Source: a virus. From it: a DNA stretch of 21,864 nucleotides. This document shows, piece after piece, positions 15,301 to 21,864 of this stretch. The stretch lies in the IMG/VR virus record IMGVR_UViG_3300000117_000312, positions 1 through 21,864 of that record; one strand, written 5' to 3'. Within the stretch, counting starts at the first letter, position 1. Every line of letters starts with the position of its first letter. Both the position numbers and the translations under genes were made by a program. Below the pieces are notes generated by a model that searched no databases, had not been told where the DNA came from, and saw only the letters and a program-made list of their open reading frames with translations.

Positions 15301-18120
15301 TATTACTTCATCAGACTTAGCTAGTTGCCAGGCATTTAGTTTCTTTGCTTGTGTCAATCTTTCTAACTCAATCGCGCTATCTGGATCTAAACCTGCCTGT
15401 GTTTCGTCAAAGCTTCTAGGAATTAAAGGGGGCACTTGAGTTCTTGATACTACTCTATTACTTTCTACAATCTGTGGAGTGTGTGGTATTTGATTAGATA
15501 TAATTTCTCTAATCTCTTGCAAGCCTGTAGTTACTTTAGCCTTATCTTTTAATTTAGTATTAGCTAATTTTCTATTTATAAACTCTATACCACGTGGCCC
15601 TTTATAGTAGCCCAGTTTTTGTAATTCAGTTTTTTCTTGATCTGTTAATTGATTTTCACTAGCCAATGTAGTGTTAAAGAAACCTACAATACCTTGCTTT
15701 CTTTCTTTTTGATATTGTTTCTCAGCAACTTTATTAAAAGCATCACCTTCTAACCCTTGATATTGTTTATACTTAGCAGGTAATGGAGAAACTTCTCCTT
15801 CTTCTTTTTGTATTCGTTCTTGATTTTGCAATTCAAATTGATATTCTTCAAACTCTTCTGCCAACCAATCATCTAAAGGTGGCAGTCCTACTATATCTTC
15901 TGCACTTTGCTCACTGTTAATAATTCCTCTAGCTTTTAAATCTTTTATTGCTTGATTAACTTCTTTATTCTTTGGTATTACTGTGTCTTCTTCTGGTAAA
16001 TATTGTTGATCTTCTAAGTTAGCAATATCTTTTTCATTCAATTGACTCTTAGTAAGTTTACTAGATTCGTTAAGTGGCACAAGAACAGGAGCACCTCCAC
16101 CTCTTGGAGTTAATATATAAACTTCATCACCTTTAGTTGTGACAGTTGTACCTAATAAAACATATTCTTTAGGTGTAGCATTTTCTGTTTTGTCCTCTGT
16201 GTCACCAACTTGTCCTGTATAAATAAAAGTATCTCCAACTTCACCACCAGTTGCATTAATAGCTTCCGTATTGTCTGTATCTACTTTGTCAGACAAAGCC
16301 GCAGTTGCATCTATGTTTTTGTTTCCAGCTTTTCTTATATATTGAATTGGACCAGAAGTTACTCCACCGATAACTCCACCAGCAACCGCACCAGCTGCAG
16401 CAGCTTCTCCTAATTGTTTCCAAAAATCTTTTGATGAATATAATTCTGCAAGACTAGCGCCTTCGTTTATCTCCGCAACAGTAGAAGTAATAGATTCTTG
16501 TATTGCCTCTGTTATACCTTCACCTACAAACTGTTTACCAAATCCTTTACCTACTTCTTTAATAATACTATTTTTAATTTTCTTTTCAGATAATTCTTTT
16601 ATAGTTGTTTTTTTAACTATGTCTTCAACAACATCAGCTCCATATTTTTTAGCAAACAAACGATTAAGCATAAACGATGTACCTAAATATCTTTCAGCCG
16701 CCGCGTATGGAATACCAGCTGCTAATGATAATGCCGCATTAGAATCACCTGATCTATCTAATTGTGCCCCTGTTGCTTCTCCAACACCCATAGAGTATGC
16801 TGCCATCATACCAGAAATACTTGCACCTGTTGCTGCTAAACTAGCACCGCCTGTAAATGGAGCGGCTGCAATTCCTGCACCTGCACCTACGGCACTAGCC
16901 ATTATGATTGGAATCATAGTAGTAGCACCTGCTCCTGTGTTAAACGCTGCCCAGTCTAGGAATGAACTTAACTTAGCTTCGCTCTCTAGTGCATCTTCGA
17001 TAGAAGTAATACGTGATTCAACTCCGCTAGGATTTTCGCCTTCTTTATATATGTGTACTGCAGCATCTTGGTTGTATTGTTCACGTAGTTTTTCAAACTT
17101 AGCCATGTTTTCTTCACTGCCAAATACATCAGCAACTGTATACAGTGCTCCTGTTCCGATAGCTTTAAGATTATCATAACCAGATTTAATACCAGCAGTT
17201 AATGCCCAATCATCTAAATCACTATTGTCTTTATAGTAAGAAGGTTGTAACCCATACTTATATAGATAACCTTGATCATACATTTGAGCTTCAACTTCTT
17301 CACTCTTCATATAATCTTGTACTTGCTCTGGAGTGAACTCTTCAGGCACAGCAATACGCGGAGCTTTTGGATCATCAAAGGCTACATATTTAACTTTTCT
17401 TTTAGGTGTCTTGTCTCTTGGTATATATAGATCTGCACCAGGTAAGCTTGCACTTTGTTGAGGTACTTGATAGGATCCAACTCCCGCATCTGCAAGAATT
17501 TTACTTACAGCTGCTCTAGCTTCTGTATCTTCATTAGATACTACTGTTCCGTCTTGGGTGGGTATAATAAGTTCTGGGCCATCTTCACCTACAAGATATG
17601 GTTTGCCTGCTTCAACCGGCCCCCCTTCTTGACGTGACTGAATACCCATAGACAATAAAGCATCTCGTACAGCTTCCATACGTGGACGTATGCCTGGTAT
17701 ACCTAACGCTTCTGCATCTTCATATTGTTTGTTTTTTAAAAATTCTTCAGCGGCTTTATCGTATTCTCCTGCGTTTATAAGATCTACTGTATTTGGACTT
17801 TGTCTTATTGATCCTCTGTAATATTCACTAAAGATAGCACTTTGTACATCTTTTGGAAATTTTTTAAAGTTTGGAATCAACTTATCAATTTCTTTAACAC
17901 GAACTTTTACGTCTTTGTCTAATAAATCTTCAGCTCTTTTTTTGGTAATTTTTGTTTGTTTATGTTCTAAAACATCTGGACCATAATGCCCGTAGCCTAT
18001 AGTGTAGTGTTTTTCACCAGGTAATTGATAAGGAATTAAAGATAATCCTTCAGCTTCTTTAATAATTTTTTTAAAGCCTCCTATATCATAGGTGCTTTTT
18101 TTCTTTTTGGCATCAGCCAT
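9367..18120 (-). CDS. Giant polyvalent virion protein: lysozyme, HExxH peptidase-like, ADP-ribosyltransferase-like
   Basis: 2,917 residues in one frame; AAGGA lies 8 bases before the ATG. Order: (1) residues 10-155, a T4-type/GH24 lysozyme with E24 in EAEG, T40 in YTIGYGH and an RPRMEA end; the catalytic Asp of T4 lysozyme is not evident (YQLPGEKHYT). (2) About 166-195, GGPVEAGKPYLVGEDGPE, a segment common in phage tail and tape-measure proteins. (3) About 385-590, Gly/Ala zipper segments likely to insert in membrane. (4) HESMH at 1268-1272 with ESISDAFAEY at 1318-1327, a zinc metallopeptidase pattern. (5) About 1575-1815, an ADP-ribosyltransferase-like fold (THGT with H1578, IHFGT, GYDGIVYRNQYE with E1785, DSYIVF). 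(6) Long helical parts. (7) Hydrophobic segments near 2350-2385, 2570-2590 and 2609-2632. Likely an internal virion protein ejected into the host to cross the wall and act inside. Domains are seen as motifs; activity and packaging are inferred. Confidence 0.88.
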   Translation of the reverse strand: MADAKKKKSTYDIGGFKKIIKEAEGLSLIPYQLPGEKHYTIGYGHYGPDVLEHKQTKITKKRAEDLLDKDVKVRVKEIDKLIPNFKKFPKDVQSAIFSEYYRGSIRQSPNTVDLINAGEYDKAAEEFLKNKQYEDAEALGIPGIRPRMEAVRDALLSMGIQSRQEGGPVEAGKPYLVGEDGPELIIPTQDGTVVSNEDTEARAAVSKILADAGVGSYQVPQQSASLPGADLYIPRDKTPKRKVKYVAFDDPKAPRIAVPEEFTPEQVQDYMKSEEVEAQMYDQGYLYKYGLQPSYYKDNSDLDDWALTAGIKSGYDNLKAIGTGALYTVADVFGSEENMAKFEKLREQYNQDAAVHIYKEGENPSGVESRITSIEDALESEAKLSSFLDWAAFNTGAGATTMIPIIMASAVGAGAGIAAAPFTGGASLAATGASISGMMAAYSMGVGEATGAQLDRSGDSNAALSLAAGIPYAAAERYLGTSFMLNRLFAKKYGADVVEDIVKKTTIKELSEKKIKNSIIKEVGKGFGKQFVGEGITEAIQESITSTVAEINEGASLAELYSSKDFWKQLGEAAAAGAVAGGVIGGVTSGPIQYIRKAGNKNIDATAALSDKVDTDNTEAINATGGEVGDTFIYTGQVGDTEDKTENATPKEYVLLGTTVTTKGDEVYILTPRGGGAPVLVPLNESSKLTKSQLNEKDIANLEDQQYLPEEDTVIPKNKEVNQAIKDLKARGIINSEQSAEDIVGLPPLDDWLAEEFEEYQFELQNQERIQKEEGEVSPLPAKYKQYQGLEGDAFNKVAEKQYQKERKQGIVGFFNTTLASENQLTDQEKTELQKLGYYKGPRGIEFINRKLANTKLKDKAKVTTGLQEIREIISNQIPHTPQIVESNRVVSRTQVPPLIPRSFDETQAGLDPDSAIELERLTQAKKLNAWQLAKSDEVIEQLKSELETLDPNSPNIEAETARIQNEINFVESRKEAVAKEISDPLTRVLKIREITTHMNNSGFRVNMIQYYRQLLKQARKDKDEVQILTLRNLIKNYKPTNQHVFTFNNTLVYLFTSKAKQQLEFDARQLENSIKEILPNGFTRAAYKTLTENQRVLYKQYSRDLQKRLNAIKTIDSKRVELNNLLESFDIEPVINWDKQKGKISIPAFNKLSKELLGYEKVEREKVIEEYWSLANHPDSLDRPALSQDAIDKMPMILEDLRAELDRLGVNNLDLRIYNSITNKKGAQVNGRFLGGLGLVEVAMNATQNVNGSKLNPGDSRMFTLHHESMHYIFKNLLTPEEQATLKSAARDAYMKRYNIRKRYEGFNLNEEALLEESISDAFAEYMATTSNGSLYSPKGMIASIFNRIRNYIIALGNALSNNQLRSTAQIFNNIDKGVMQARRDIINKVDISRTEMINLAKIGKISIEQAENFFNQRGRSVVLVGGKKTGSVITNKQLYRSFVIKVLPKFYAVRQDPTTNKVVTALSNLFESLTTEAGVVNLEQANFYLQQLNSLTDQELNTVAAYLENNQEATSEITSASLLRANMGSYAGESVARLFELMRAPDLFKIRLQRLNRQMPTETDIRIAGSPLIVTHGTNARAYRKIIAQGFKAGSDSMGIHFGTRDQATIRGRMMASRSMLELEIEKLEDDARMAREAGDTTAANVAEKQLKDLLAALTPLVVEDPASLINAVLHIRNPVRMADMGAQWDAQYALEELTAPANNPTEQYGLDMDVSRIMAPAMLTDIIFTPTEGGVIRRKMQAVGDSFVGSRRVNESRKRQEILQDAIKAKGYDGIVYRNQYEVSTDYDGDGGAIESLDSYIVFDADQVLLVENNPNLDMSDINYSASSEGSYEADPSDDKISQPDSKENRPLTKEANKGMDDGGKAEEKVLAGTTPDTDVSLKDIGKVSKFMMHARGLAAKFPVIARLFRAVQGLEQKGRALQTQFAAQMRNYFDVINRMEGAKEILAKAHIISQQAGAQARYRKDAEGRIVFVSPKNITTGGDNPITILQGEVIVLDGALADVYEDSQMAIIGILDEVKKGTIASTFVPQLKQAVEILSRMNPEALTEAGIDPNTFDGDVIENLQYGQLVSIINGLARAPQLVRDRAMSASMNNPNDLSNMVETLSEDSEVINGLIGTDATNLPALLQELRNFEELKQFDYIPLQRYGSHAITVKDDETGEVVRYEHISIPLREEKATGMTTSRKFNEVRSRLLAEYPASQGYTVSEVEEISEDYRSRMPKDLSMIDSMAQYLSDKNAKKYDEVRSELDTIIGKQNIVGFDKFVRGRKMIGGVPGFDGDILRSISQFGMIASEYGARNRYLKDVNNSFSDAIKYTDINKMPNLREAVEKMKGYGVDNMHSHEFTLPRRLGFWWFLGGNLSSGILQTMSMVQFTGPMLAQFANSAKSATQLSRAFVEVNRLISFTDNQFGDVFLNLDRSRLLEIFKDEALVDAVLEDIANGIIKQGQALYESGQAPGFTLTPTDKTNMRIRGRIKQLEQGVMGGTFNTYETISRLTAYVAAYRLAQDPKTMQNADTWYSGSNFIWNEMKKQRGGIANAQDFARILIDDTFGDYSKINRPMIMRGAGSIFFLFQTYISQMFGLLRRLLVGQGNAQSTAMGRKMFARIMLLLFLTGGLMGLPGADDLDFLYRMTRKMGGVDEDLRTVMREALVDLTGPKMTEAIMNGSIEAFGNVNVQRRLSLGEVPGSGQARAILSAFGMPTGARAEEFLGAPGAVFFQSGREIFDIINRQGLLNAATDMDLYMAAAPTFVKNAYRAAYKYPQQGYVDTRRGTLITADLNGFDLLMQGIGFTPTKISKARNILYYEKQIDSKYQGKTKSFNAQIKTAFRDMYIGYNLTNNKALGDAAQLKIFEIMREIQKFNNDVDSNYTYVPDISRLRNEGILQANFNLRALKSNKKTFKDKQELTEQFGVTMN
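9385..9415 (+). terminator. Possible terminator of the + strand operon
   Basis: GAACTG (9385-9390) and CAGTTC (9397-9402) form a perfect 6-bp stem with a 6-base loop, followed by TTGTTTATCTTT. It lies 15 bases after the last + strand stop and inside the last codons of the opposing giant gene. The modest stem makes this moderate evidence. Confidence 0.4.
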
Positions 18121-18146
18121 TTGTAGTTTCCTTACTTATAGTATTC

Positions 18147-18162
18147 AGAGAGCGGACTCTCT
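18147..18162 (-). promoter_or_regulatory. Intergenic RNA hairpin with UNCG-type loop
   Basis: In the 59-base gap between two virion genes, the - strand transcript carries AGAGAG-UCCG-CUCUCU: a perfect 6-bp stem with a UNCG-class tetraloop, about 26 bases before the giant gene's start. There is no U tract after it, so it is more likely an mRNA stability or processing element than a terminator. Confidence 0.5.
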
Positions 18163-18179
18163 TAGTTATGTTGTTAACT

Positions 18180-19286
18180 TTATTTGGGCTTGCCAAATTG
18201 ATCTATGTCTGCAGGCGGTAAGTTATACGCATCTGATGGCACTGTGGTGCCAATTGATTTTCTTCGCAGTTCGTCAATTCTTGCTGTTAATGATTTATAC
18301 TCGTCAGAATCTTCATCCATAGTTAATCGTTGATTTTGTAAATCAGTTATTTGTCCCTCTATACCAGCTTGTCCTTCAGTAATTGCTACTGATAATATAG
18401 CATCAACTTCAGCCATATGTGCTGCAGTGTTTGGTTCAAATCCTCTAATAGTTGCAAGTTCCATAGCTTGTTGAGTTGCTTTACTGTAATCAGATTTAGC
18501 TGCTTCCGCAATATTTTTCATAGCTTCACTATCTATTTTCTTTATTTCGTATGCAGTTTTTTGACGATCTAGTAATGTATCAATTGCTGCTGCTGCTTTA
18601 GTTTCACCTTTTTCCCTAAGAGCAATAGCTTCATCTTCTAAAGTTTCAATTTCATCCATGCCCTCTCGAAGCCCTCCAGATTTACCAAAGATTCTACTAA
18701 ATGTATCAGTGCCTTCTTTGCCACCAACCAATCGACGTTCAGATAAATTGTCACCAATGTTTCTAAGCAGTGCAAAAGCTTTGTCTCTGTTAGATATTTC
18801 TTCACCTTCTCTAACTCGTTCGTCAAATATTCTACCAAGAACAGTATCTCTGGGCACAAACTTTTCAGCTTCTTTAGCAGCTTTTTGATTTTCTTCTATC
18901 ATTTTTTTTCTTTTATCTTCAGCTGCTTTAGCCCCTTTTACTTGACTTTTCATTCTATAAGTTTCTCGTGCAGTTAAAGCTTTTTCATTTTTAGCATCTT
19001 TAAGTTTTTTAGCTTGCATAATTTTAATTAATTGAGAAGGAGTAAGTTCCGGATCACCTAAACGACTTTGCATCATTCTACTTTTGCTAACTTCTTGTCT
19101 TCTTTTTTCAGCAGCTAATTTTTTTTGTTCATCAATAAACTCTGATGGCATATATGAAAAATCATTTAAGTCTTCTATGCTTTCTACTTTTGGAAGTAAA
19201 TCTCCAAAAGTTGGTCCTTCATACGTATCGCTATAGCCTGGCAATATATATGATGGATATGGTTGTGGTTTTTTATCGTCTGCCAT
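18180..19286 (-). CDS. Helical, coiled-coil probable internal virion protein
   Basis: 368 residues; AGGAG precedes the ATG. The N terminus is Pro/Tyr-rich (PQPYPSYILPGYSDTYEGP). From about residue 50 to 290 it is almost wholly charged helix, very rich in Lys, Glu, Ala and Arg, with long coiled-coil stretches and no predicted membrane segment. Near the C terminus is another helical pair (ITDLQNQRLTMDEDSDEYKS). I recognise no family. Position directly before the giant lysozyme-bearing gene and after another virion-like gene suggests a partner in the internal core or ejection machinery, as short helical proteins accompany the large core protein in podoviruses. That role is inference from order and composition. 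A gap of 10 bases separates it from the gene before it. Confidence 0.8.
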   Translation of the reverse strand: MADDKKPQPYPSYILPGYSDTYEGPTFGDLLPKVESIEDLNDFSYMPSEFIDEQKKLAAEKRRQEVSKSRMMQSRLGDPELTPSQLIKIMQAKKLKDAKNEKALTARETYRMKSQVKGAKAAEDKRKKMIEENQKAAKEAEKFVPRDTVLGRIFDERVREGEEISNRDKAFALLRNIGDNLSERRLVGGKEGTDTFSRIFGKSGGLREGMDEIETLEDEAIALREKGETKAAAAIDTLLDRQKTAYEIKKIDSEAMKNIAEAAKSDYSKATQQAMELATIRGFEPNTAAHMAEVDAILSVAITEGQAGIEGQITDLQNQRLTMDEDSDEYKSLTARIDELRRKSIGTTVPSDAYNLPPADIDQFGKPK

Positions 19287-19296
19287 AATCTACTCC

Positions 19297-20643
19297 TTAA
19301 ATTCCTTTAAACATATTGTATATGTTTGCAACATCGGTTGCACCACTTATAAATTTATCAAAGTTACTTGGATTGTCATATATTTCTGGTGCTGAACCAT
19401 AATTATCAAAAGGTGTGCCCTGTATAATTCCGCTTAAGAAATTAAGTTGTTCCTTAGGATATGCTTGTTCTCTCAAGAAGTCAGCGTAAGCTGTATCCAT
19501 AGCTCTTTGATCTATACCTTGTTGCAATCCAGCTACACCTAATTGAGAAGCAACATCTGCCGCTCCAAGTTGTTGTCGTTTAGCCGCTGCAGAAATTTGA
19601 TCCATGCCAAGTCCTCTTTGCGAGTCACCTAAACCTCTTTGAGAATCTCCTAGTAATCTAGTTGAATCCATTAACTGTCTTTGTTGTCCACCCAGTTGTC
19701 CTTGTAGTGCCCCTAACTGTCTCATCTCGCCAGTTGCTGCTCGTGCTAAGTTACCAGCTGCAGTTGTTTGTCCTGCTGCTTGTAGTCTGGCTAAAGTTGC
19801 TTGGTTAGCTAAACTGCCTGCTTGAGTCTGTGCTTGTGCTCCTTGAATTTGACGCTTACGTCCTTCTTGAGCTGCAGATAATGCAGACTCATAAGCACTT
19901 GACAATCCTTTAGAATATAAATCACCAATACCTTCTTGTTGTGAACGGCTTTGCATGCCAGATAGTATAGCAGCACGACTGCCGCCAAATCCACCAGACA
20001 TAGCAGCTTTTGCTCCTAAGTTAGTTTGTTGTCTAGCTCCTTCTTCAGTAAATTTTCTAGCCGCTGCATCAATTACATTAGATGTATATGGATTCATAAA
20101 GCCTTGAATCTCAGCACCAGTAATACCTCGTGCCCCTTGACCTGCTAAACCATAAGCTCCGCCAGCCATATTCATTGTACCTTGGGTAGCATCATAACCA
20201 CCTTGAGCCATTCCTCTTGCTCTTTGCGATGCATCAAATGATGAGCCTAAAGTTCCAAGTGCCCCTGCTGCAGTTCCCATACCCGCACCTATCATACCTT
20301 CGGCTGTGCCACCACGTTGTCTTGCGTCGCCATACATACCACCAGCTGTTCCGTACATGCCACCTGCTTGTCCTAATGTACCAATACCTACGTCAGCTCC
20401 AGCAACTCCCTGTCCTGCATAACCTTGTTGTTGAGCTATGGCACGTCTTTGTGCTTCGCTTAAACCTGCTACTCTTGGGCCGCCGTATGCTACGTAAGGC
20501 TCTGAAGCTACGCCTTTGGCTGCTTCAATTGCTCTAGCCGATGCATCTCTTAAGTATTCAGGCATTGGAGACTCAGCGGTTTGTTCTTGACCTAAAGTTT
20601 GATCACCGCCTGTGCCTACTAAATAATCCCATATTGTTGCCAT
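19297..20643 (-). CDS. Gly/Ala/Gln-rich repeat protein, probable internal virion or DNA-ejection protein
   Basis: 448 residues; AAGGAA precedes the ATG. The N terminus (MPEYLRDASARAI, EPYVAYGGPRVAGLSEAQ) matches a pattern I recall at the start of proteins annotated as internal or DNA-transfer proteins in marine podoviruses, with EPY..Y.G.R.A.LS..Q. Residues about 90-180 are Gly-rich degenerate repeats (GGMYG, GGAYGLAGQGARG). Around 330-350 is a tandem LGDSQRG repeat. The middle (FMNPYTSNVIDAAARKF, GGFGGSRAAILSG) is typical of the same group. The C terminus (YPKEQLNFLSGIIQGTPF) is also conserved in my memory. Composition suggests a flexible, mainly helical protein that can be extruded through the tail channel. 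Exact function not proven. Confidence 0.82.
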   Translation of the reverse strand: MATIWDYLVGTGGDQTLGQEQTAESPMPEYLRDASARAIEAAKGVASEPYVAYGGPRVAGLSEAQRRAIAQQQGYAGQGVAGADVGIGTLGQAGGMYGTAGGMYGDARQRGGTAEGMIGAGMGTAAGALGTLGSSFDASQRARGMAQGGYDATQGTMNMAGGAYGLAGQGARGITGAEIQGFMNPYTSNVIDAAARKFTEEGARQQTNLGAKAAMSGGFGGSRAAILSGMQSRSQQEGIGDLYSKGLSSAYESALSAAQEGRKRQIQGAQAQTQAGSLANQATLARLQAAGQTTAAGNLARAATGEMRQLGALQGQLGGQQRQLMDSTRLLGDSQRGLGDSQRGLGMDQISAAAKRQQLGAADVASQLGVAGLQQGIDQRAMDTAYADFLREQAYPKEQLNFLSGIIQGTPFDNYGSAPEIYDNPSNFDKFISGATDVANIYNMFKGI

Positions 20644-20653
20644 AATTTATTCC

Positions 20654-21862
20654 TTAAACTGTTTCTTTTTCTCTACCATAGAATGGTGTTAATTGATTGT
20701 ATCCGCCGCCTGTTACTGCGTATTTTCTTACTTCGTCTAGACTTGCTGGACCAACAAAATATCTGTTAGCAAAAGATCTTTCAAATCTGTCTCTTTCACG
20801 ATTGTTTCTTTCTTCTTCTTCTGCCCTTCTTCGCGCCTCTTCTTCAGCCGCTCTTCTTGCAGCTTCCTGCTCAGCTCTTCGGTCATCTCCTCCACCTCCG
20901 CCTTCACCTCGACCTTGAATTCCAAAGCCTCGATAGGTAGATGGTAAAGATTTAGATAAAGCATCTTTTTCTTTACCAGTTAATTTATCTAGTGCTTTTT
21001 GCATCGTGTCTCTTAAACTTTTAGGAGTTTTGTCAGTAAATGACATTAATGCTTTGCCTATAGAATATATACCTTTCAACCCCATAGGAGCGAAAGCTGC
21101 CAAAGCTGCAGCACCTAAAACTGGTGCCGCTTTTGCTAGATCTGCTTTAAAGTCTGGATTAGTAAATTGATATTTTAATGATTCTACAAAGCCCATACTT
21201 GTAGTTGGATTTTTGCCATAGAACTCATTAAGTTGTGCTAGCTCATTTAATTCTGTGGTAGTGATAGTATTGGCTTTAGCTTTAGCAGCTAGTTCACCAA
21301 GCCTGTCTTGCATCTTGCCTTCGTAAGTACCGTATGCGCTTGGATCTATTGAAGAAAAATCAGGATCTCCTAATTCATTTACTGCTATACTACTAAGCGC
21401 TGGCCTCTGATCAAATGTAAAGGCCGGGTTATCATCGTAGAAGTCTTCTGAAAGCATTTGATTGTAATATGCTTCTCTGGTTTTTTGATCGTCGTAATCC
21501 TGCATTGCCTCATTAAAAGCTTTTTCAGAATATACATTAGTTGTAACACCTGTTTCGGGGTTAGTATTAGTAACAGGGTTACCATATTTATCTACCACAG
21601 CTGCTGCTTTTTTAGCAAGTCCTTCCATAGTCTCTCGATCTTTCATTGGTGTATTTGCCGCCTCTTCAACACTTTCTCTGTATCCGTCATCATCTGGCCC
21701 TGGACCTGGTCCTGGGTCTGGACTATCAGTACTTACATCTCCTTTGTTGCCAGAGTTTTCACCAGTTTGTGATCCTCCATTATCATCTGGAGTACCACTG
21801 TCATCTGCTCCCATGCCGCCCATGCCACCCGCACCAGTCTCTGCCCCTGGATCACTAGTAGC
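20654..21862 (-). CDS. Partial virion-like protein, acidic Gly/Pro head and Arg/Glu helix, 5' end off window
   Basis: The frame is still open at the right edge (13 codons beyond the Met at 21823), so the start lies outside; that inner ATG lacks a clear ribosome binding site. About 402 residues are visible. The N-terminal 70 are low complexity, acidic and Gly/Pro-rich (DSPDPGPGPGPDDDG). The middle is helical, with a hydrophobic segment (APVLGAAALAAFAPMGLKG) that could touch a membrane. Near the C terminus a long run of alternating Arg, Glu and Ala (AARRAAEEEARRRAEEEE) looks like a single stable alpha helix. The last residues (SFANRYFVGPASLDEVRKYA) look globular. No family recognised. Gene order places it among virion proteins; the low-complexity head and amphipathic parts fit an internal or tail-associated component. 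Confidence 0.75.
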   Translation of the reverse strand, partial: ATSDPGAETGAGGMGGMGADDSGTPDDNGGSQTGENSGNKGDVSTDSPDPGPGPGPDDDGYRESVEEAANTPMKDRETMEGLAKKAAAVVDKYGNPVTNTNPETGVTTNVYSEKAFNEAMQDYDDQKTREAYYNQMLSEDFYDDNPAFTFDQRPALSSIAVNELGDPDFSSIDPSAYGTYEGKMQDRLGELAAKAKANTITTTELNELAQLNEFYGKNPTTSMGFVESLKYQFTNPDFKADLAKAAPVLGAAALAAFAPMGLKGIYSIGKALMSFTDKTPKSLRDTMQKALDKLTGKEKDALSKSLPSTYRGFGIQGRGEGGGGGDDRRAEQEAARRAAEEEARRRAEEEERNNRERDRFERSFANRYFVGPASLDEVRKYAVTGGGYNQLTPFYGREKETV

Positions 21863-21864
21863 AT

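Noticed and set aside
16619-17179. 186-residue + strand frame opposite the giant gene
   Set aside because: It mirrors the Gly/Ala zipper region on the other strand; its Ala/Pro-rich composition is what the complement of that coding sequence gives, and there is no ribosome binding site.
1-21864. CRISPR array, tRNA, integrase, IS element or toxin-antitoxin pair
   Set aside because: No regularly spaced repeats, cloverleaf, recombinase motif or transposase was seen on either strand.

Overview
The window looks like a piece of a lytic, tailed DNA phage of the podovirus type, probably infecting a marine alphaproteobacterium. The DNA is AT-rich (roughly 36% G+C by eye) and densely packed, with overlapping genes. 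It holds a phage family A DNA polymerase, a DUF3310 gene, a DUF3987-like ATPase, a PD-(D/E)XK nuclease, a class II (B12-dependent) ribonucleotide reductase, a metallophosphoesterase, a GTA-type three-helix holin and a giant virion protein. This set resembles marine podoviruses such as SAR116 phage HMO-2011 and the Roseobacter podoviruses. That placement comes from remembered gene content, not from a search. No integrase, repressor, tRNA, IS or CRISPR was seen.

Layout. The left part (1-9370) is entirely on the + strand. From 1 to 4406 it is a tightly overlapping replication block. The DNA polymerase there is split into two genes: one carries Exo I and II and runs off the left edge, the other carries Exo III plus the polymerase domain. 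Two small genes lie between them. The DUF3987-like ATPase and the nuclease follow. Three good sigma-70-like promoters (4412-4440, 6409-6437, 8147-8175, all with 17-bp spacers) then divide the rest: the ribonucleotide reductase; a leader, a small gene and an HTH-phosphoesterase; and a late-looking run of tiny genes ending in the holin. That run includes a 43-residue protein with eight cysteines and a 35-residue single-pass membrane protein.

The right part (9367-21862) is entirely on the - strand and reads leftward into the window from the right edge. It contains four probable virion proteins: a partial Gly/Pro- and Arg/Glu-rich protein, a Gly/Ala/Gln-rich repeat protein, a coiled-coil protein and a 2,917-residue polyvalent protein. 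The last joins an N-terminal lysozyme domain, a Gly/Ala-rich zipper, an HExxH metallopeptidase-like segment, an ADP-ribosyltransferase-like fold and a membrane-active C-terminal part. The two arms meet tail to tail with overlapping stop codons at 9367-9370. Terminator-like structures for each arm lie inside the end of the opposing gene.

How it fits together (inference). The phage uses host RNA polymerase and replicates with a two-piece PolA, a helicase-like ATPase and a nuclease. It makes dNTPs with a B12-dependent reductase and lyses through a holin. The giant protein and its neighbours would be packaged and ejected to cross the envelope and possibly modify host targets. The most unusual items are the split polymerase with its extra insertion, the giant multi-enzyme virion protein and the Cys-rich microprotein.
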